A DNA stretch of 64,000 bases from Phytoseiulus persimilis (lineage: Eukaryota; Arthropoda; Arachnida; Mesostigmata; Phytoseiidae). This document shows, in pieces, positions 10,814 through 21,821 of this stretch; positions within the stretch are counted from its first letter, which is position 1, and every line of letters begins with the position of its first letter. The notes under the pieces were generated by a model. That model was not told the origin of the DNA. It saw only the letters and a list, made by a program, of their open reading frames with translations, and made no database searches. Position numbers and translations under genes: made by a program. The DNA lies in NCBI GenBank assembly GCA_037576195.1, contig CM075103.1:21948001-22012000 (forward strand), given 5' to 3'.

Positions 10814-11887
10814 TCAGTCACAACCCGGAGAGGCGTCGTTCAGGCAGAGTTTGATCAGTGCGGGGATGCTCAAAATCAAAACATTACCGTATAGCAGTAA
10901 GCACAGAACGTGATGGCAACTGAAAACCGAATCACGAGTTCGGCGAGTCGTCGGATACATATCGAGTCCGATGGATGCCAAATTTTGACGCTGATTCAGT
11001 GAATGAATCTCTACTCGTGGGTCTACATGACGGAGCCCTGCGACAAGAAGCTGCCGCCTCACGCGTTTCAGCGTTCTCTCCAGTGATAACGCAGCAAGGA
11101 ACATGGGAAGAGATGGGACGAAAGATAAATAGAAGCACAGGATGATGACGATGAATATTCCAACTTGGCCCGGTAATATTAGCACAGCAATGTTGCTGGC
11201 TATCTCGACAAACATTCTGAGAAACGACATAGCCAGTATATACGGCAGAAACTCGTTAGCTCTCGCGAATTTCGCGGAAATCACTGACACCACTCGCTGA
11301 GAATTGTACCAGTCAAAGGCATCTCCAACTTCCTGTTCCAGATCCGAAATATGTTTTCCGGCGAGAGCATCGATCACTGACGGGCCTTTCAAAATAAATA
11401 AAAAATAGCAGACCTGTAAACATCGTGCTCCAACACGGCCGAAGTAACTAACGAGGGTCGAGCTTACAGCAGTCTCGTCCTCGTTTTGGATGATGACGCT
11501 AGGCAGACTTGCCCATAGGAGAGTGCACTGTTCATAGATGGACCATGTTTGGGGCCATTTCCGAGAACGCATCAATGGAAAACTGAAGAGAATGTTGAAA
11601 TTGGACACGATAAACGATGTGTAATCCATCGTGTACATTGTGGGGGCGGAGATATCGATGAAGGTACGAAATATAACATGAGTGATACCGGCGATGTAGC
11701 CCGCGAAGAACAATTCGGAGAAGGACGGGAAGAAAAACTTGATTTTCGATTCGCCGAGGCCAAGCACATGGAGAAATGCGTTCAGGGTCGGAAATTCTCT
11801 CTGCGTGTTTAGGAATCTGCGACATGCTTCGAAGCGCAAAGCTCTCCTCCGGACGAGCAAACCGAGGCTTCTTCTCGGGCCGTACAT
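10814..11887 (-). CDS. Gustatory-receptor-like seven-transmembrane protein
   Basis: The frame from the ATG at 11887 encodes 357 residues with about seven hydrophobic segments, a cytoplasmic basic N-terminus and no signal peptide, as in arthropod gustatory receptors (ligand-gated cation channels of chemosensory neurons). The C-terminal third has the family feel: FLPYILAMSFLRM (TM5), a long loop, then MYPTTRRTRDSVFS before TM7. The hallmark TYhhhhhQF of TM7 is not clear; TM7 reads CHHVLCLLLYGNVLIL. Bases 11467-11414 form a perfect 54-bp candidate intron (donor GTAAGC, acceptor TTTACAG, phase 0, no stop). Splicing it removes 18 residues and gives a protein of about 339. A GGTAATG in the TM7 codons could be a further donor, with the true C-terminal exon lost or unseen. 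The family call is moderate, as it rests on topology and remembered pattern. Confidence 0.6.
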   Translation of the reverse strand: MYGPRRSLGLLVRRRALRFEACRRFLNTQREFPTLNAFLHVLGLGESKIKFFFPSFSELFFAGYIAGITHVIFRTFIDISAPTMYTMDYTSFIVSNFNILFSFPLMRSRKWPQTWSIYEQCTLLWASLPSVIIQNEDETAVSSTLVSYFGRVGARCLQVCYFLFILKGPSVIDALAGKHISDLEQEVGDAFDWYNSQRVVSVISAKFARANEFLPYILAMSFLRMFVEIASNIAVLILPGQVGIFIVIILCFYLSFVPSLPMFLAALSLERTLKRVRRQLLVAGLRHVDPRVEIHSLNQRQNLASIGLDMYPTTRRTRDSVFSCHHVLCLLLYGNVLILSIPALIKLCLNDASPGCD

Positions 11888-14264
11888 ACTTCGAGAATAG
11901 GCGCTGTTCGAGAAATCTGTGCTCGCTAGAAAACAGACGCGATTTCCAGGTCATGAAAGGAGAGCGATTGTGATCTCCGACGTTTTTTCCTGACAATGGA
12001 GCCACCGCGATGGTCGTATCACACAATCGATCAATCGACTTGCATGAGGCTCAAGTCTTTTGTCACCCGTGCGGTGATCAGATCCCTCTGAGGGGGGCAA
12101 ACAGAGCTCGGACAACCGAAGCCTGAGACACGGTATCAACTCACGCTACGTACGACATTGCCGCTTGTGACCTTTGAACATTGAACGAAGAATAGCGACT
12201 GCTGTGATCATCAGAGTCATTGGATTTTCTCACTCTCCACGAATCGACACAAAGACTCGATCGATGCTGTCGCACGTTTTGCCAGTGGTGATGACCACGG
12301 AGAAGAGAGAACGGCTCCCTCCAGGGAGCGCTCCTGGTAATTTCGCGCTATCCCGTAGTTTTCTCAGAGGAGGTTCTGGAAACAGCCGTTAGGTGCATGA
12401 GACTGTTATCACATACCTCGACCAAAACGACACACCAACACGTTCCTAACGGATTGACTTCGCTTGGGAAGCTGTCACAAGACAGGCTTTATCCCGCGGC
12501 TCCCATTCTCACCCTGCAACCGCTGGGATGCACCTCTCACGGGAAAATATCATTTTTAAAGGGTATCGAGACATCGCTCTTCCTCATACTTTCCAGGGTA
12601 TATGAAGGTGATTCCGATGTCGACGAAACGTTGCTACGTCGTGCGAGATTATCATATTTTTTGGAGTCTATAGCGGTGAATATGGGGCGATCTGACCATA
12701 CTTTTCTGAGTTTAGGGAGATGATTCCAAGATCGATCTGACTGTATTCCGATGTTAGGAGAGAGTTTTCTTCAAAACGCTTCAGTGGTTCCTCAGTGTTT
12801 TTCCCATAACGTCGGCGTTGTTCCAGCGCTCGCTCCCCTTCTCCTCCTTGTTCGCGTTCCTCGCGGAAGATACTCTGTCGAGACGCTTGTTATCCGAGGC
12901 GGTCGCTCCGGGGCGAACCCCCTTGAGGAGGTGGTTTGACGTATACATGTGTGTCTACGTAACCGTCTTCCAGAATCCACAAGACCGTCTTTGAGTGTCT
13001 ACAAGCGCATAGAGGACCGTCCACTAGACAGGAAGCAGTTCAGAGTCAGACTCGAGGAGATAATACGCAGTCCACGAGAAGGGCTTCAGAAGCATCCGGA
13101 AATGAGATTCAACGTGGGTTTCGGGGAGCTGAAGTGAAAACCAAAACACGAGCTCCTTACAGGCTCGATTTCGCGGGGGAAGGTTTTAGATTGGAGAAGA
13201 GAACGCACGTGCCCCAAGTAAGGGCCATTCCACCATGGAGTCGACGCCCGCCGGGAGCAATTGCATCTGGAATGCTCAGGATCATTGTCAGACAATGTTA
13301 CGGCATCCGAATAAGAAGGGGCGCAAAGCTGATGGCGCACGCAGTTACAGGGCGTAGAACCGTAATTGATTTTTTTCCCGTAGCCGTAACCGCAGAATGA
13401 ACTTGATCCGTCCCCCAAACGTATGAACGCCCCAGAGATCTGAGGGGCGCAAAATGGGAGTTGAAGTTTATCCATAGCCGTGTCTGCATTGGAATCCCGC
13501 ACTGGAGGGCTTTTGGCGCGAAGCTGAGTGGCGCGGAAGAGATGGAGTTCTATAAATGTCTTTGACTGCAGTAAAGACTCGCTCCATCTCAGGCACAGGA
13601 ACATGCACCAGAGGGCTGAGGGAGGCACGACTTCGGACTCTTTTGCGGAAAGAGCATTTGCCTGGCTCATGGATTTTGTATCGGTCCTTACATGACTGGT
13701 AAGGTAAGCGTGCCAGTTAGGAGACACTGGTATATCTGAAGATTAGGGGGCGGATTGAGTATGTTCCAGGGTTGATTCCGCTCATTGAGGGTATAGTCTG
13801 CGGCGTAGATTTCACGCCAATGAAGTGGGGAATCCGAACGACGGCTCTCGATTCCCGAGAGACCCATTCGGTGATTCAGTGTTAACGAAGATCGAGGTCG
13901 TCTGATAGAGAGAATCGTTTCTCTTTTTCCGGGATAAAATTTGCGCCAAACTTATCAACTGCGCTGGGGATTTTCCATGCACAAAAGCATGGAATTCAAA
14001 ACTCGGCTCATTCGCTCATTGTCGAGTCGAATAAGGCGAACGGAGGCACGAAACATTCGTTTTGACACCAGGTTTTCGACGGAAACAGTTCTTCAGAATC
14101 TCTCAGGGCAGAGGTCGTCAAACTTTTCCGACATCGACACGCCAGGGTGTCGAGGGTTGCCGCAGCCGTGAGCTCGCCGAGCAGTTACCGAAGGATGCCT
14201 ATTCTGGTTCCGACCGTACTTCGAAGTTTATTCCGTCGCCATCTGACAATATTTCTGGGGATCT
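11888..14264. other. No confident gene
   Basis: Many short frames are present. The longest, 13086-13727 on the minus strand (213 codons, no ATG start), has no recognised domain but repeats the octapeptide SLLQSKTF twice. Fragments of the GGTGATTCCGAGATCGATC repeat family occur near 12605 and at 12687-12742. Confidence 0.4.
12687..12742 (+). repeat. Copy of a dispersed CGATCTGACCATAC / TGATTCCAAGATCG repeat
   Basis: The order CGATCTGACCATACTTTTC, a spacer of about 11 bp, AGATGATTCC, AGATCGATCTG also appears inverted at 23827-23879 and in the inverted repeat at 14265-14359. A related piece lies inside the hAT MITE at 25995-26207. Confidence 0.55.
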
Positions 14265-14359
14265 ATTGGGGTGATTCCGAGATCGATCTGACCATACATT
14301 TCGAGGTCTATGGAGGTGGTTCCTCGGATCGGAGATCGACCTCGGAATCACCTCAATTG
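14265..14359. repeat. Inverted repeat with about 24-bp arms, same dispersed family
   Basis: The left arm ATTGGGGTGATTCCGAGATC (starting 14265) pairs with the right arm CTCGGAATCACCTCAAT (ending 14359) with few mismatches, around a loop of about 45 bp. A second, shorter right-arm copy (GATCGACCTCGGAATGACC) begins near 14379. The left half is also partly tandem, with a spacing of about 45 bp. It may be a foldback MITE or the core of a larger element. Confidence 0.55.
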
Positions 14360-15726
14360 CACCTAGGAAGGATGTCGGATCGACCTCGGAATGACCCGCA
14401 AGGAATCCCGGAAAGGCTGGCGGAATTATCACCGAACTAAGCTGAGAACGAAGGAAGACGTTGTTTGGTCTCATTCGACATCCCTTGCCAGCCTCGGCAC
14501 CCCGGTGTGTCGCTACACAGAGTTTGACGACTTATGTCTTAGGGGATAGCAGAATGATGGCATCCAGAATCTAACGGGAAATGAGTATCAGGAGTCCACT
14601 CCTTCGCCGAAACTCACTAGGAAATATTTGCCCCATGCTCTCAACCCGATCCCCAAGAGAACGGATATTCACTCGTCAGACAACATCTTCAACAAGTTCA
14701 ATGGAATCCCCGAATCCCGAGAAAAAATGGGGAATCGTAATATGAACTCGCTTTAATTCAGCTTTCGGCTATTTTCCATCATTGTATCGGGCAGGTTCGC
14801 TTCCATGGATTCTCTTCTGTCTGCTTCGAGCCTGGGTGATCCCATCCTTCTTGAACGGCCTTTCACGTATTGGAACACGAGAGGACGGCTGACGGGAGCT
14901 GCAAGTCATGAATGAAAACTGAATGGAAGTTCCAACACAGGCAAGAGGCTACTTCAGAAGCAAGGCCAAGTATAATGCGCCATGCCTGAGTGTGATTCCT
15001 ATCAGCCTCATTGGCCTGTGTTGTCGTATCTCCCAAAGGTATGGGTCCTACGGATGACTATTCCGATTGGCAAAGAAACTGAAGCGACTCATTGTCAGCT
15101 GAGTCTATTCCTTCAACCGAGATCCCCTTCTTCTTGATGGTTCCAGAATCGTCCGGAAGTCAGGTAAGAGCCTGGATTCATAGCAGCCGCGGAAGCTTCC
15201 CATTCTCCAGCCGAGCCCGGGACCCACGCTGGGATCCTGGGTCCTGACAGTGGATCGAGGTCCACAATTAGTCAAACACGTGATTCTCGATTCGCAAGAA
15301 ACGCTCACCTCGTCCACAATTCAGAGTGTATTGAAGACGGAATCGAGGGCACAACAAAGTCGAACGGTTTCGTTCTCTGGGATGAATCACCACGGACATC
15401 CGGTTGCTCATATGAACTGTTCGAGTAAAATATCGCTTATTTTGGTTGGGCACAAAAACTTCAAGAGTGCACGAAAAATTTCCGATCGTTGTAACAGAAC
15501 CCACCACTGTTGTGCAAGTCGGGAGAGTCGTCGCCGCAGAAACGAGGGTTATCGATCGTTAGGAAACTCTTCTGCTTAGACCACGCCGAGTCTTGAGGAT
15601 CCAGACAGTCGCCGTTCATTCGGCTCTTGAATAACGGAAGTCAATTACGGTTCCCGACTGGATCAATGAGTCAGCGTCTCCGAATCGAGGTCAGAATCGA
15701 GAACCCCGAGAAAAAGCAATGCTTAC
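14360..15726. other. Possible 3' sequence of the CUB gene; otherwise unassigned
   Basis: After the donor at 15726 the terminal exon of the CUB gene must lie at lower coordinates. One candidate on the minus strand, around 15310-15400, reads RTKPFDFVVPSIPSS and ends at a GTGAGC donor, but its acceptor is weak and it lacks the expected cysteine. I could not settle it. The rest shows short frames only. Confidence 0.3.
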
Positions 15727-17186
15727 CAACATTTGCATAGCGTTAGTCGACATTCGGGGCAGTGACATCATCCGAGAAGGTCCGTCTCCGGTGAGTGTCA
15801 GCTGACAATTGTCCCGAAAGCAGATCGAATACGAGCTCCTGCAAAAGGAGGATCATAATGAGAGCTGAGTTCCGACGCGATTTTCGATTTCTCCGATTTC
15901 TAGGTAATTCCCTTTCCAGAATCACGCGTTCGCTCACGGGTTAATCACAGGGTGAGTGCTGTCGTTGGGGTTGCCGTAGTTAAAGCTCGAAATGAGACCT
16001 GAACGATCGTCGAGGAATTGTAGGCAGCCTTGCGGAGCTAGCCTCCCACTCCGGCACGGAATCTGCGTCACTCGAATTTTCCAAGTCCGCTGTGTATAGT
16101 TCGTACCGATTGTCATTCTGAGCTGAACGCTGGGCACGTCCCCCACGTCCAAGTAAACTACGAAGGATGACGGTTTGCTTTTGATAAGGCAGATGAGATC
16201 TTGTGAATTTGGTGTTGAACACCGCGTTCTGCAGCCCGGGATCCCAGCCAAGCAGTTCCGCAAGACTATCTACTCACAGTGCTGGCCAGAGTTGAAACCG
16301 CAGATCACTGGAACCTTGTTCCGCTGTCCGCGAACTTCGAAACTGTCGAAGACGCATTTGCCGTCAGGGTCGGGTCCGTCCGTCAAGAACTCCACCATGT
16401 CAAGCCTCATTTGACAAATCCCCCCTGGGGATCGCATTTTCAAGACGTCAACCACACACGCTTGCCCCATTTCCAAGGAGTGCTCCACGAAGAATGTATT
16501 GTTCAGCGTGATGACCTGGTTACAAGATCTCACCACTGTTTGGAGAGTGAATTTTAGTTGAATGAGCTTCCGAATCGGATGGGTCCATTTGGGGAGAATA
16601 TCGGAAGGGATACGGCGTCCAGAGTGGAACATGTTTTAATCTACCCATCATCAAGTATCGCCTCACCTCTGCAGCAGGTGGAGTGGGGACATCTTCCCAC
16701 TGGGAAGCCAGCGTACGCGCGACATTGAGCGGCAGTGGCGCAGAAACCGCGGTCCCTCTCACACAATTGCATGTAATTTCTAGAGAAGATTCCTTCAAGG
16801 AGAATCGGTGGGAGTCAATCATCCTCAGGTCCTCCGACCGATGAGTTCATGAAGTCTGAGCGGAGGTATCGAACGAATAGGGAGAGTAGAAGCCTCGATG
16901 ATGTCGGGAAGGGTGGATAGAATTCTACTTTGATTGACGGAAGCTTTAGCTCCTCAAGGATTCAGTGTTATCAGGAAGACATTCACATGTTCGAGAATCA
17001 TGTTGATTGCGTCATGAGAAGCACGCGACGATAATCATCATCATCATCGCATTTTTGCGCCCTTCGCAAAGAAAAAACTGGGTACGCCCCGGCTAGGAAC
17101 AGATTCAACTGACCTCCACGTCCTCCGACACCATCGAGCGCCGCGGCTAGGAGAGCCACCAGCTGTATCGTCCCTCGATGCTGCAT
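15727..17186 (-). CDS. Secreted CUB-domain protein, five exons visible
   Basis: Exons in transcription order: 17186-17086, 16779-16667, 16535-16278, 16157-15938, 15838-15727. Phases 2, 1, 1, 2 agree across the joins. Exon 1 gives a signal peptide (MQHRGTIQLVALLAAALDG). Exon 2 is Cys-rich (CERDRGFCATAAQC ... CPHSTCC), like the pre-CUB motif of a large arthropod family. Exon 3 has ICQMRLDMVEFLTDGPDPDG and PVICGFNSGQH. Exon 4 has YLDVGDVPSVQLRM, TWKIRVTQIPC, GCLQFLDDRSGLISSFNYG. Exon 5 has SSYSICFRDNC. These follow the CUB beta-strand order with paired cysteines. Such proteins are extracellular; their function is unknown. The first donor (GC|GTACCC) is the weakest inference; a stronger donor at GAG|GTCAGT would put exon 2 in the wrong phase. 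The final exon and stop were not located. Neither conceptual exon alone reveals the family as clearly as the spliced product does. Confidence 0.75.
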
Positions 17187-20100
17187 CCGCGCCGCAGTTA
17201 TTGGTGCAATGCGGAAAACTTGATGTCGATTCGTGATTACTGGAACATTCCCCCTTATTCCTGGAACCGTAGATGGAGAACGTTGAGGAAATGAGTCAGG
17301 ATGAAAAACAATGAGGTTTCCATGAAACCCAAAGAGAGGACCAGCCGGGGAGGAGTGACATGACTTTCGATTTCCCGTCATGTCGCGTTGATTCGGACAA
17401 AACAGACGACCATCAGGGGTTCAGGTACTCAGAGCGGGCAGCTTGACACCATTTCGAGGTTGTGCCGTCCAGACATGCCGATCGATCGGTCCGTCATCCT
17501 CCCCCTCTCTGTAGCTGGCGGTCTCAGCACCTCTGCTACGGGAGCTGCTCCTGATTTGGGGACGTACATATGGACGGCGCCAGATCCTTCTTGGAACAAC
17601 TTTCCAGAACAAATCGGATCATCTTCCGACTGTCGACTCTTCATCACGGTCAAACGATCGAGGGTCTTGTGAGCCAACTCACTGCCATGGTTCCAAAAGC
17701 TGCTCTGCGGTGAGAAGCCACCAGAAGTCGTGACACTTGGGAACGGATATTGTCGATGAAACGACAAGCTCTAGATGACGCGGAACGCATCGGCCCGATT
17801 ATATTAGAACGATCGCAATCCAACTCCTGATGACTCGAGGTTTCGGAGTCATCGATTCCTGCATCAGATTCCACCAACCTTCCATCAGGTATTTTGAACC
17901 AAGCCAAATCGATCTGTGCGAGATCACATCAGGAACGAATTCCGGCACGACTCATACTCCGATAAGACGAAGCTTCGCTCCTAGGAGATGATGAATATGA
18001 ACGATTCCCGCTCCGTGAGGAACCACGCAAGACGGTCATGAACACCCTGACTCCCTGATACATCTCGCCCCGACGGAAAATGCATGCGGGCAGCTCCGGG
18101 GGATTGAGTGATGAATCGCAATGAATTAATGCGCACCTTTGGTCGTCTTGTATACTGTAAAGATCAATGCATCGGCTCAGATCGGTGGACCATATGCTCA
18201 GAACCGTCAGACTCTGGTCTGTCCAGCACGTGATTTCACTACAAATAGCAGCCGACGTATGATGTCGAGTGCTTCTTCCAAATCCGTCGCGTTTGGGTAG
18301 CGCTCTGTCGCCGGAGATCACAGACTGCGTCGAGACTCTCAACTCGAGAGTCGTGGGAGTGTCCAAGGGCGGACACAATTTTTAGTGGATGCTCCATCTT
18401 TCACTGTTATCGAACTTTGAGAGGCTCCCAAAGCGTGAACAAATCGAATTTCTGAGTCCTGTTCCCGCCGGAAATAATCGTTTCAGGGAACGATTGGCCC
18501 ATAGTTCCAACTCAATGCTTACCGTCTTGACCATCGGTAACATTTTGAGCGCAGAGGACTGTACCGTCGATTTCAACGAAGTAGGATCAATGACTTGAAA
18601 CCGAGAGAGACTTCAACGCCTGTGTTGACCATCCTGCTTCTCTCGAACACCGTGATTCTCTGGATGGGACACTCGGCTCCGAGCTCTGATTTCGGTGTCA
18701 AGTTATCTCATTCGGTCAGTATGGGACCGACGATCCGTACTGGAAGTGTCCACCCGAAACTCCTTGGCTAACATAGAAATCTCGGAGCGTCGACTCCAAC
18801 ATGACATACCTGTGTCAGTATTGAGCCGAGTTGCGAATAAGGGAGGGGTAACATGAAGGAGGAATATACTCCTACTCCCGACGCCTAACGTTCAACCCCG
18901 AACGCTCAAGGGCCAATTTTTTAAGCACAAATACGCCCAGAATTCTCAGGCATCAGGTTCGGCATTTTTTCGCAGCAGACGGAACGTTGCTTCATCTTGC
19001 GAAATTCTCGGGGTTCTCTAACACAAGCAAAAGCTCCAGTCAGGTTTTCAGTCAGAAAAGTAGATCCCAAACTCCCAGAGTTTAGGGTGCTTGAGTGTTC
19101 TCGGGTTGTGGCTCTGATTCCATCGTAGATTGGCGTATGGCCTCGTTTCTGTGTGCTTGAATCCTACCATCCACTATGAGGACCCTCCTCGACCCCAACG
19201 ATCATTGAGTGGCTGGCGGAATTCTTCAGAAAAAATAGCGTGGAGGAGCAGGCTTGTGCGCTTCTTGACAGAAATAGCCGCTTCATTCTTGGGAAATTAA
19301 TTTTGCGGGCACCCTTCACGGATTCGGATCTCAAGCTCGAGTATTTCAACCTCGATTATTTCTACTTCAATTACAGTGCAACCCCGATCATTACAGCTCG
19401 ATAATTTCGACTTCCTATCATTTCAAGTTTGCTTGCAACTGCATCGATCAGTTAGAATAATCGAGGTCGTTCTGTACCAGCTGCCGATCCGACCACCGGC
19501 GACCAAACTTTCGAATCTCTCCCCATTCGGAGCATGAGACAGAATCCGAACGAGGCCATCTTGCTGGTTGAAGATACCGGGAGAGGGGATGGAGACAGAA
19601 AGAGACTCTTCCGGTTGTGACTCAGCGGTTCTTTCAGCCTTTCGAATGTTTTGAGTGCGTTTAGGTTGGATTCCGGACCTTTTCATGGAGAAGAGGTCTG
19701 GTCGGTAACCTACTCGGAGCTTCAACTCCGAAGTTTAGATCAGAATGAAGCTTTGCAGGTGAGAAAAATCATCCAGAGTCAAATTATGAAACTCACCGGT
19801 GGTGGACTCGCCTGTTGAAGGGCTTTGACCATGGATATAGAGAAACTGTCGGTCTCGATCACAAGGTTTTAGAATGATTGTTCCGAATGACTGTCAGTCA
19901 ATGTAAATCTAGGCCATGGAGAAAGTGAGTGACGGATCTTCAGGAATACGTTAGTTGTTTCATATTGGTAACACGCTCCTCCTGATCTGGGAAAGATCCG
20001 TCACGGATGGGCACTCGATTCCTCCTCAGTCGGTTAGACTTTTCGTCTCAAGTCCACTGAAAAGGCGAATCAAGCCGCCTATGACGGAATTTCCGACTTA

Positions 20101-20369
20101 TCAGGCCTCAGTTCCCAAAAGTCATCCACCGGGGTGCCCACAATGGGAGGCCAGCGTCTTTGTGCCAGAGAGCGAACTCGTGCTCAATATCTGCGGAAGT
20201 AGGGTTCGTGAATCGGAACGGCGAATGTACCATGAGGTGTTGCCCTTGAAATCTCCGAGGTGACACCTGATCTCGAATCAATCGAAATGCATGGACTCCA
20301 CAGCAATCGAAGCGGGAAGTCCAGACGATATGTCACTAAAACGATCGATGACTCCGAGTGAACGAAGTG
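17187..20369. other. Intergenic; possible unassigned minus-strand exons
   Basis: Minus-strand frames at 17429-17767, 17650-17907 and 17929-18378 are contiguous, Ser/Arg-rich in part (RSYSSSPRSEASSYRSMSR), and are punctuated by plausible splice sites. The frame 19423-19725 (100 residues, basic, minus) also reads like a nuclear protein exon (KRSGIQPKRTQNIRKAER). I recognise no family and could not chain them into a gene, so none is called. A pogo-like terminal repeat lies at 19374-19411. Confidence 0.3.
19374..19411 (+). repeat. Pogo/Tigger-like terminal repeat fragment
   Basis: TA followed by CAGTGCAACCCCGATCATTA and then CTCGATAATTTCGAC resembles the terminal inverted repeat of pogo/Tigger elements, next to a TA dinucleotide as expected for their target site. 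More ATTTCAACCTCGATTATTTC copies precede it (about 19340-19370). No partner end was paired. Confidence 0.45.
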
Positions 20370-21821
20370 ATGAATCAGTGGACGTCTAGACTTATCACAT
20401 TCCTTCCCCCAAGACCGTTTCGCAAGGGTCCACTCGACGATTTTCCCCAAGACAAGCTCCACTATTCCGGGAAAAGGCCGCAAAACAGAACAACATCGGG
20501 GAGGACATACCTTCCAACCGATCGGCCTGGAAACTCGTTCCTGTCTGTCTCGGATGGCGAATACAGTGCAATTGAGCTCCTCCGGGAGCTTGAAGTGCGG
20601 CTTCCTGACTCAAAAAGGGAAGCCGGTCGTTTCATGCAAACACCGAAGAACAAACTGCACGAGCTCCTCCTACTGGACGACCAGCCTGACGTTCAGCTCG
20701 GGGCCCTGAGCGTTCTTGCCGATGTTTCCTCGCGGAGATCACTGGCACCCGTGGACGCTCTCGTTCCTTCTCTCCTCAGACTTCTGGAATCCGATCACGA
20801 CCGGATCGTCGCGAGGAGTCTGTGCAGCTTGGCGAATATGGTGGCTGACCGTCCCGCACTTCCCGCTATCCAGCTCATTCTGCACTCCCTCAGCGAGACG
20901 ATTTCGCCGTCCAACTCTCGAACCGTGGTCGAGCTTGCGAGCCGGTGCCTGGCGAACATCTGCCGGCTAGAGTGCGCGGCGAAGGTTCTCAAGCCCTTGG
21001 TCGGGCTCCTCGAACAGGTTCTCCTGGAAACAACGAATGGTCGTACGGTCCCTGATGTCTGGTGGGCCTTCATCTTCCTAAGCTCGAACAGAAGCAACGT
21101 AGTCTCTCTCGGAGAGGCGAGCGTTGCTAATCTAGTGGAGTTGCTGCAAGAGGCTGAGGAGAATCAGGATTTTCTCCATCTTCTTCTCGAGGTCTTGATA
21201 AATGTCGTAACTCTCTCAGAGGACGCGACTCGAACCTTCATCGGAGTCGGCGGCCTTCGTGCCCTGAAGGGAATTCTTGAAAAAGATTGGGTGTTCAACT
21301 GCTACGCAGCGTACGCGCTATCAAATATTTGCGCCGAGTCATCTGGAACTATCCAAAAGGTTCTCGATTGCGGTTTGCTGCCCTCAGTGATGCTCTGTTT
21401 GAAAGGAGGGAAATTTAGAATTCGTTCGGAAACTGCCTGGGTTGTCGGAAACATCGCTTGCAAAGGATCCGATGATCACATCCTTCTACTGGAGGCGCAG
21501 GACGCCGTGAAAATCCTCATCGAACTCATGGCTTTCAACGACGTTCATCTCATCATTATCAGTCTAACTGTCATAGAGGAAATCGTGATTTTGTTAAAGA
21601 AACATCAGCGGACGGAAAAATTCTGCAAGGACATCGAAGACTGTAATTTCCTCGGTATCTTGGACAATTTGAAGTACCACGATAATGAAGAAGTTGTTCT
21701 AACGGCTTCGAGGCTGCGGCTGCATCTGAGGAAGGTGAAGAGTTTTGATGGCAAGCACGCCGATCCACTAATCGAGCGATTGTGTATAAACTCGCCGCAA
21801 GGGGACGGTCCCGTGTTCTGA
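20370..21821 (+). CDS. Divergent importin-alpha-like ARM-repeat protein, intronless
   Basis: The first ATG in the open frame is at 20370, giving 483 residues in one exon (the frame is open from 20358). About eight Armadillo repeats align by eye with importin-alpha repeats 1-8, the best being ALSNICAES, TAWVVGNIACKG and the C-terminal block ending in KYHDNEEVVLTASRL. Importin alpha binds nuclear localisation signals through a Trp-Asn ladder and binds importin beta through a basic N-terminal IBB domain. Here the N-terminus (about 60 residues) shows no IBB-like Arg/Lys cluster. The major-site tryptophans of ARM2 and ARM3 appear to be Cys (SLCSLANM) and Arg (SRCLANICR), and that of ARM4 is retained (VWWAFIFL). 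One minor-site Trp appears to be Tyr (AYALSN). The lack of introns beside intron-rich neighbours suggests a retrocopy. An open frame of this length with coherent repeats suggests a maintained, perhaps germline-specialised, protein with altered cargo binding. Confidence 0.75.
   Translation: MNQWTSRLITFLPPRPFRKGPLDDFPQDKLHYSGKRPQNRTTSGRTYLPTDRPGNSFLSVSDGEYSAIELLRELEVRLPDSKREAGRFMQTPKNKLHELLLLDDQPDVQLGALSVLADVSSRRSLAPVDALVPSLLRLLESDHDRIVARSLCSLANMVADRPALPAIQLILHSLSETISPSNSRTVVELASRCLANICRLECAAKVLKPLVGLLEQVLLETTNGRTVPDVWWAFIFLSSNRSNVVSLGEASVANLVELLQEAEENQDFLHLLLEVLINVVTLSEDATRTFIGVGGLRALKGILEKDWVFNCYAAYALSNICAESSGTIQKVLDCGLLPSVMLCLKGGKFRIRSETAWVVGNIACKGSDDHILLLEAQDAVKILIELMAFNDVHLIIISLTVIEEIVILLKKHQRTEKFCKDIEDCNFLGILDNLKYHDNEEVVLTASRLRLHLRKVKSFDGKHADPLIERLCINSPQGDGPVF

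Noticed and set aside
17041..17052. ATC trinucleotide run as a microsatellite of interest
   Set aside because: Only about five units, ordinary for the region between CUB exons 1 and 2.
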